The position numbers and the translations under genes are program-made. A DNA stretch of 5,980 nucleotides from assembly GCA_964560855.1 (NCBI GenBank), contig CAZLLU010000037.1, forward strand, positions 1-5,980. Reading direction: 5' to 3'. How positions within the stretch are numbered: position 1 is the first letter of the stretch; each line of letters opens with the position of its first letter. The notes beneath the pieces were generated by a model, which was not told the origin of the DNA, did no database searches, and worked only from the letters and a program-made list of their open reading frames with translations. Positions 5,895 through 5,980 of this stretch are shown piece by piece. Origin of the DNA: CAJBLF01 sp964560855 (GTDB taxonomy: Bacteria > Patescibacteriota > Gracilibacteria > Absconditabacterales > Absconditicoccaceae).

Positions 5895-5980
5895 CCTCAT
5901 TCCGGCGTCAAAAAATTGCGGCCGGAATCTTATAGTTTAATTACGAGATTCCGGCACCAATCCGGTGCGCCGGAATGAGG
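5895..5980. repeat. Nested palindromic repeat with ATTCCGGC/GCCGGAAT arms
   Basis: A perfect 13-bp inverted repeat joins 5895-5907 to 5968-5980, and inside it a perfect 10-bp pair joins 5921-5930 to 5946-5955. The same arms can instead form two neighbouring hairpins: 5899-5906 with 5921-5928, and 5948-5958 with 5964-5976 (two-base bulge, AATCC loop). The window ends at the last arm base, so the element may go on. This arrangement is like REP/BIME-type intergenic elements. Nothing here looks coding. Confidence 0.75.

Noticed and set aside
5803..5980. A small gene or tRNA in the 3' end
   Set aside because: No open frame with a plausible start and no cloverleaf with tRNA-invariant bases can be drawn; the palindromes explain the structure.

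Overview
The window is from a bacterium that reads UGA as glycine (genetic code 25). This points to the candidate phyla radiation, most likely Gracilibacteria (BD1-5) or Absconditabacteria (SR1). I count 20 in-frame TGA codons in six of the seven genes. Many fall on glycines that are nearly invariant: the GKGT P-loop of adenylate kinase, the GGGISG motif of S9, the CGGC iron-sulfur loop of an RlmD-type methyltransferase, the IDG-V turn of RNA polymerase alpha, and the GGG flavin motif of MurB. Tryptophan is encoded by TGG, and all seven genes end in TAA or TAG. Under the standard code most of these genes would look broken; under code 25 they are intact. The genus cannot be told from this window.

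Layout: all seven genes lie on the + strand. Bases 1-2297 are a translation/transcription block: rpoA (5' end outside the window), rplQ, rplM and rpsI. A 75-base hairpin element sits between rplQ and rplM, and rplM and rpsI overlap by one base. A rho-independent terminator at 2323-2348 closes the block. A second cluster follows: adk (nucleotide balance), an rlmD-type 23S rRNA uracil-C5 methyltransferase 16 bases downstream, and after 69 bases murB (peptidoglycan precursor synthesis). The window ends in about 180 bases of non-coding palindromic repeats with no gene.

Together these are housekeeping genes: transcription, ribosome structure and modification, adenylate metabolism and cell-wall precursor supply. 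None of the genes is novel. Shine-Dalgarno motifs are weak or absent before the starts.

The most unusual feature is a set of repeat-like palindromic or 7-base-periodic segments, several inside genes. The rlmD-type gene is 558 codons, against about 430-460 for the family. It appears to carry three in-frame insertions: a heptad repeat between the first and second iron-sulfur cysteines, an AT-rich palindrome, and a G-rich double-hairpin segment. A weaker heptad tract lies in murB, and a heptad-built hairpin lies between rplQ and rplM. This resembles Rickettsia palindromic elements, which insert in frame into genes. Here the reassigned UGA removes one class of stop that the repeats would otherwise bring. 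That these are mobile or dispersed repeats is inference; a whole-genome search is needed to show it.
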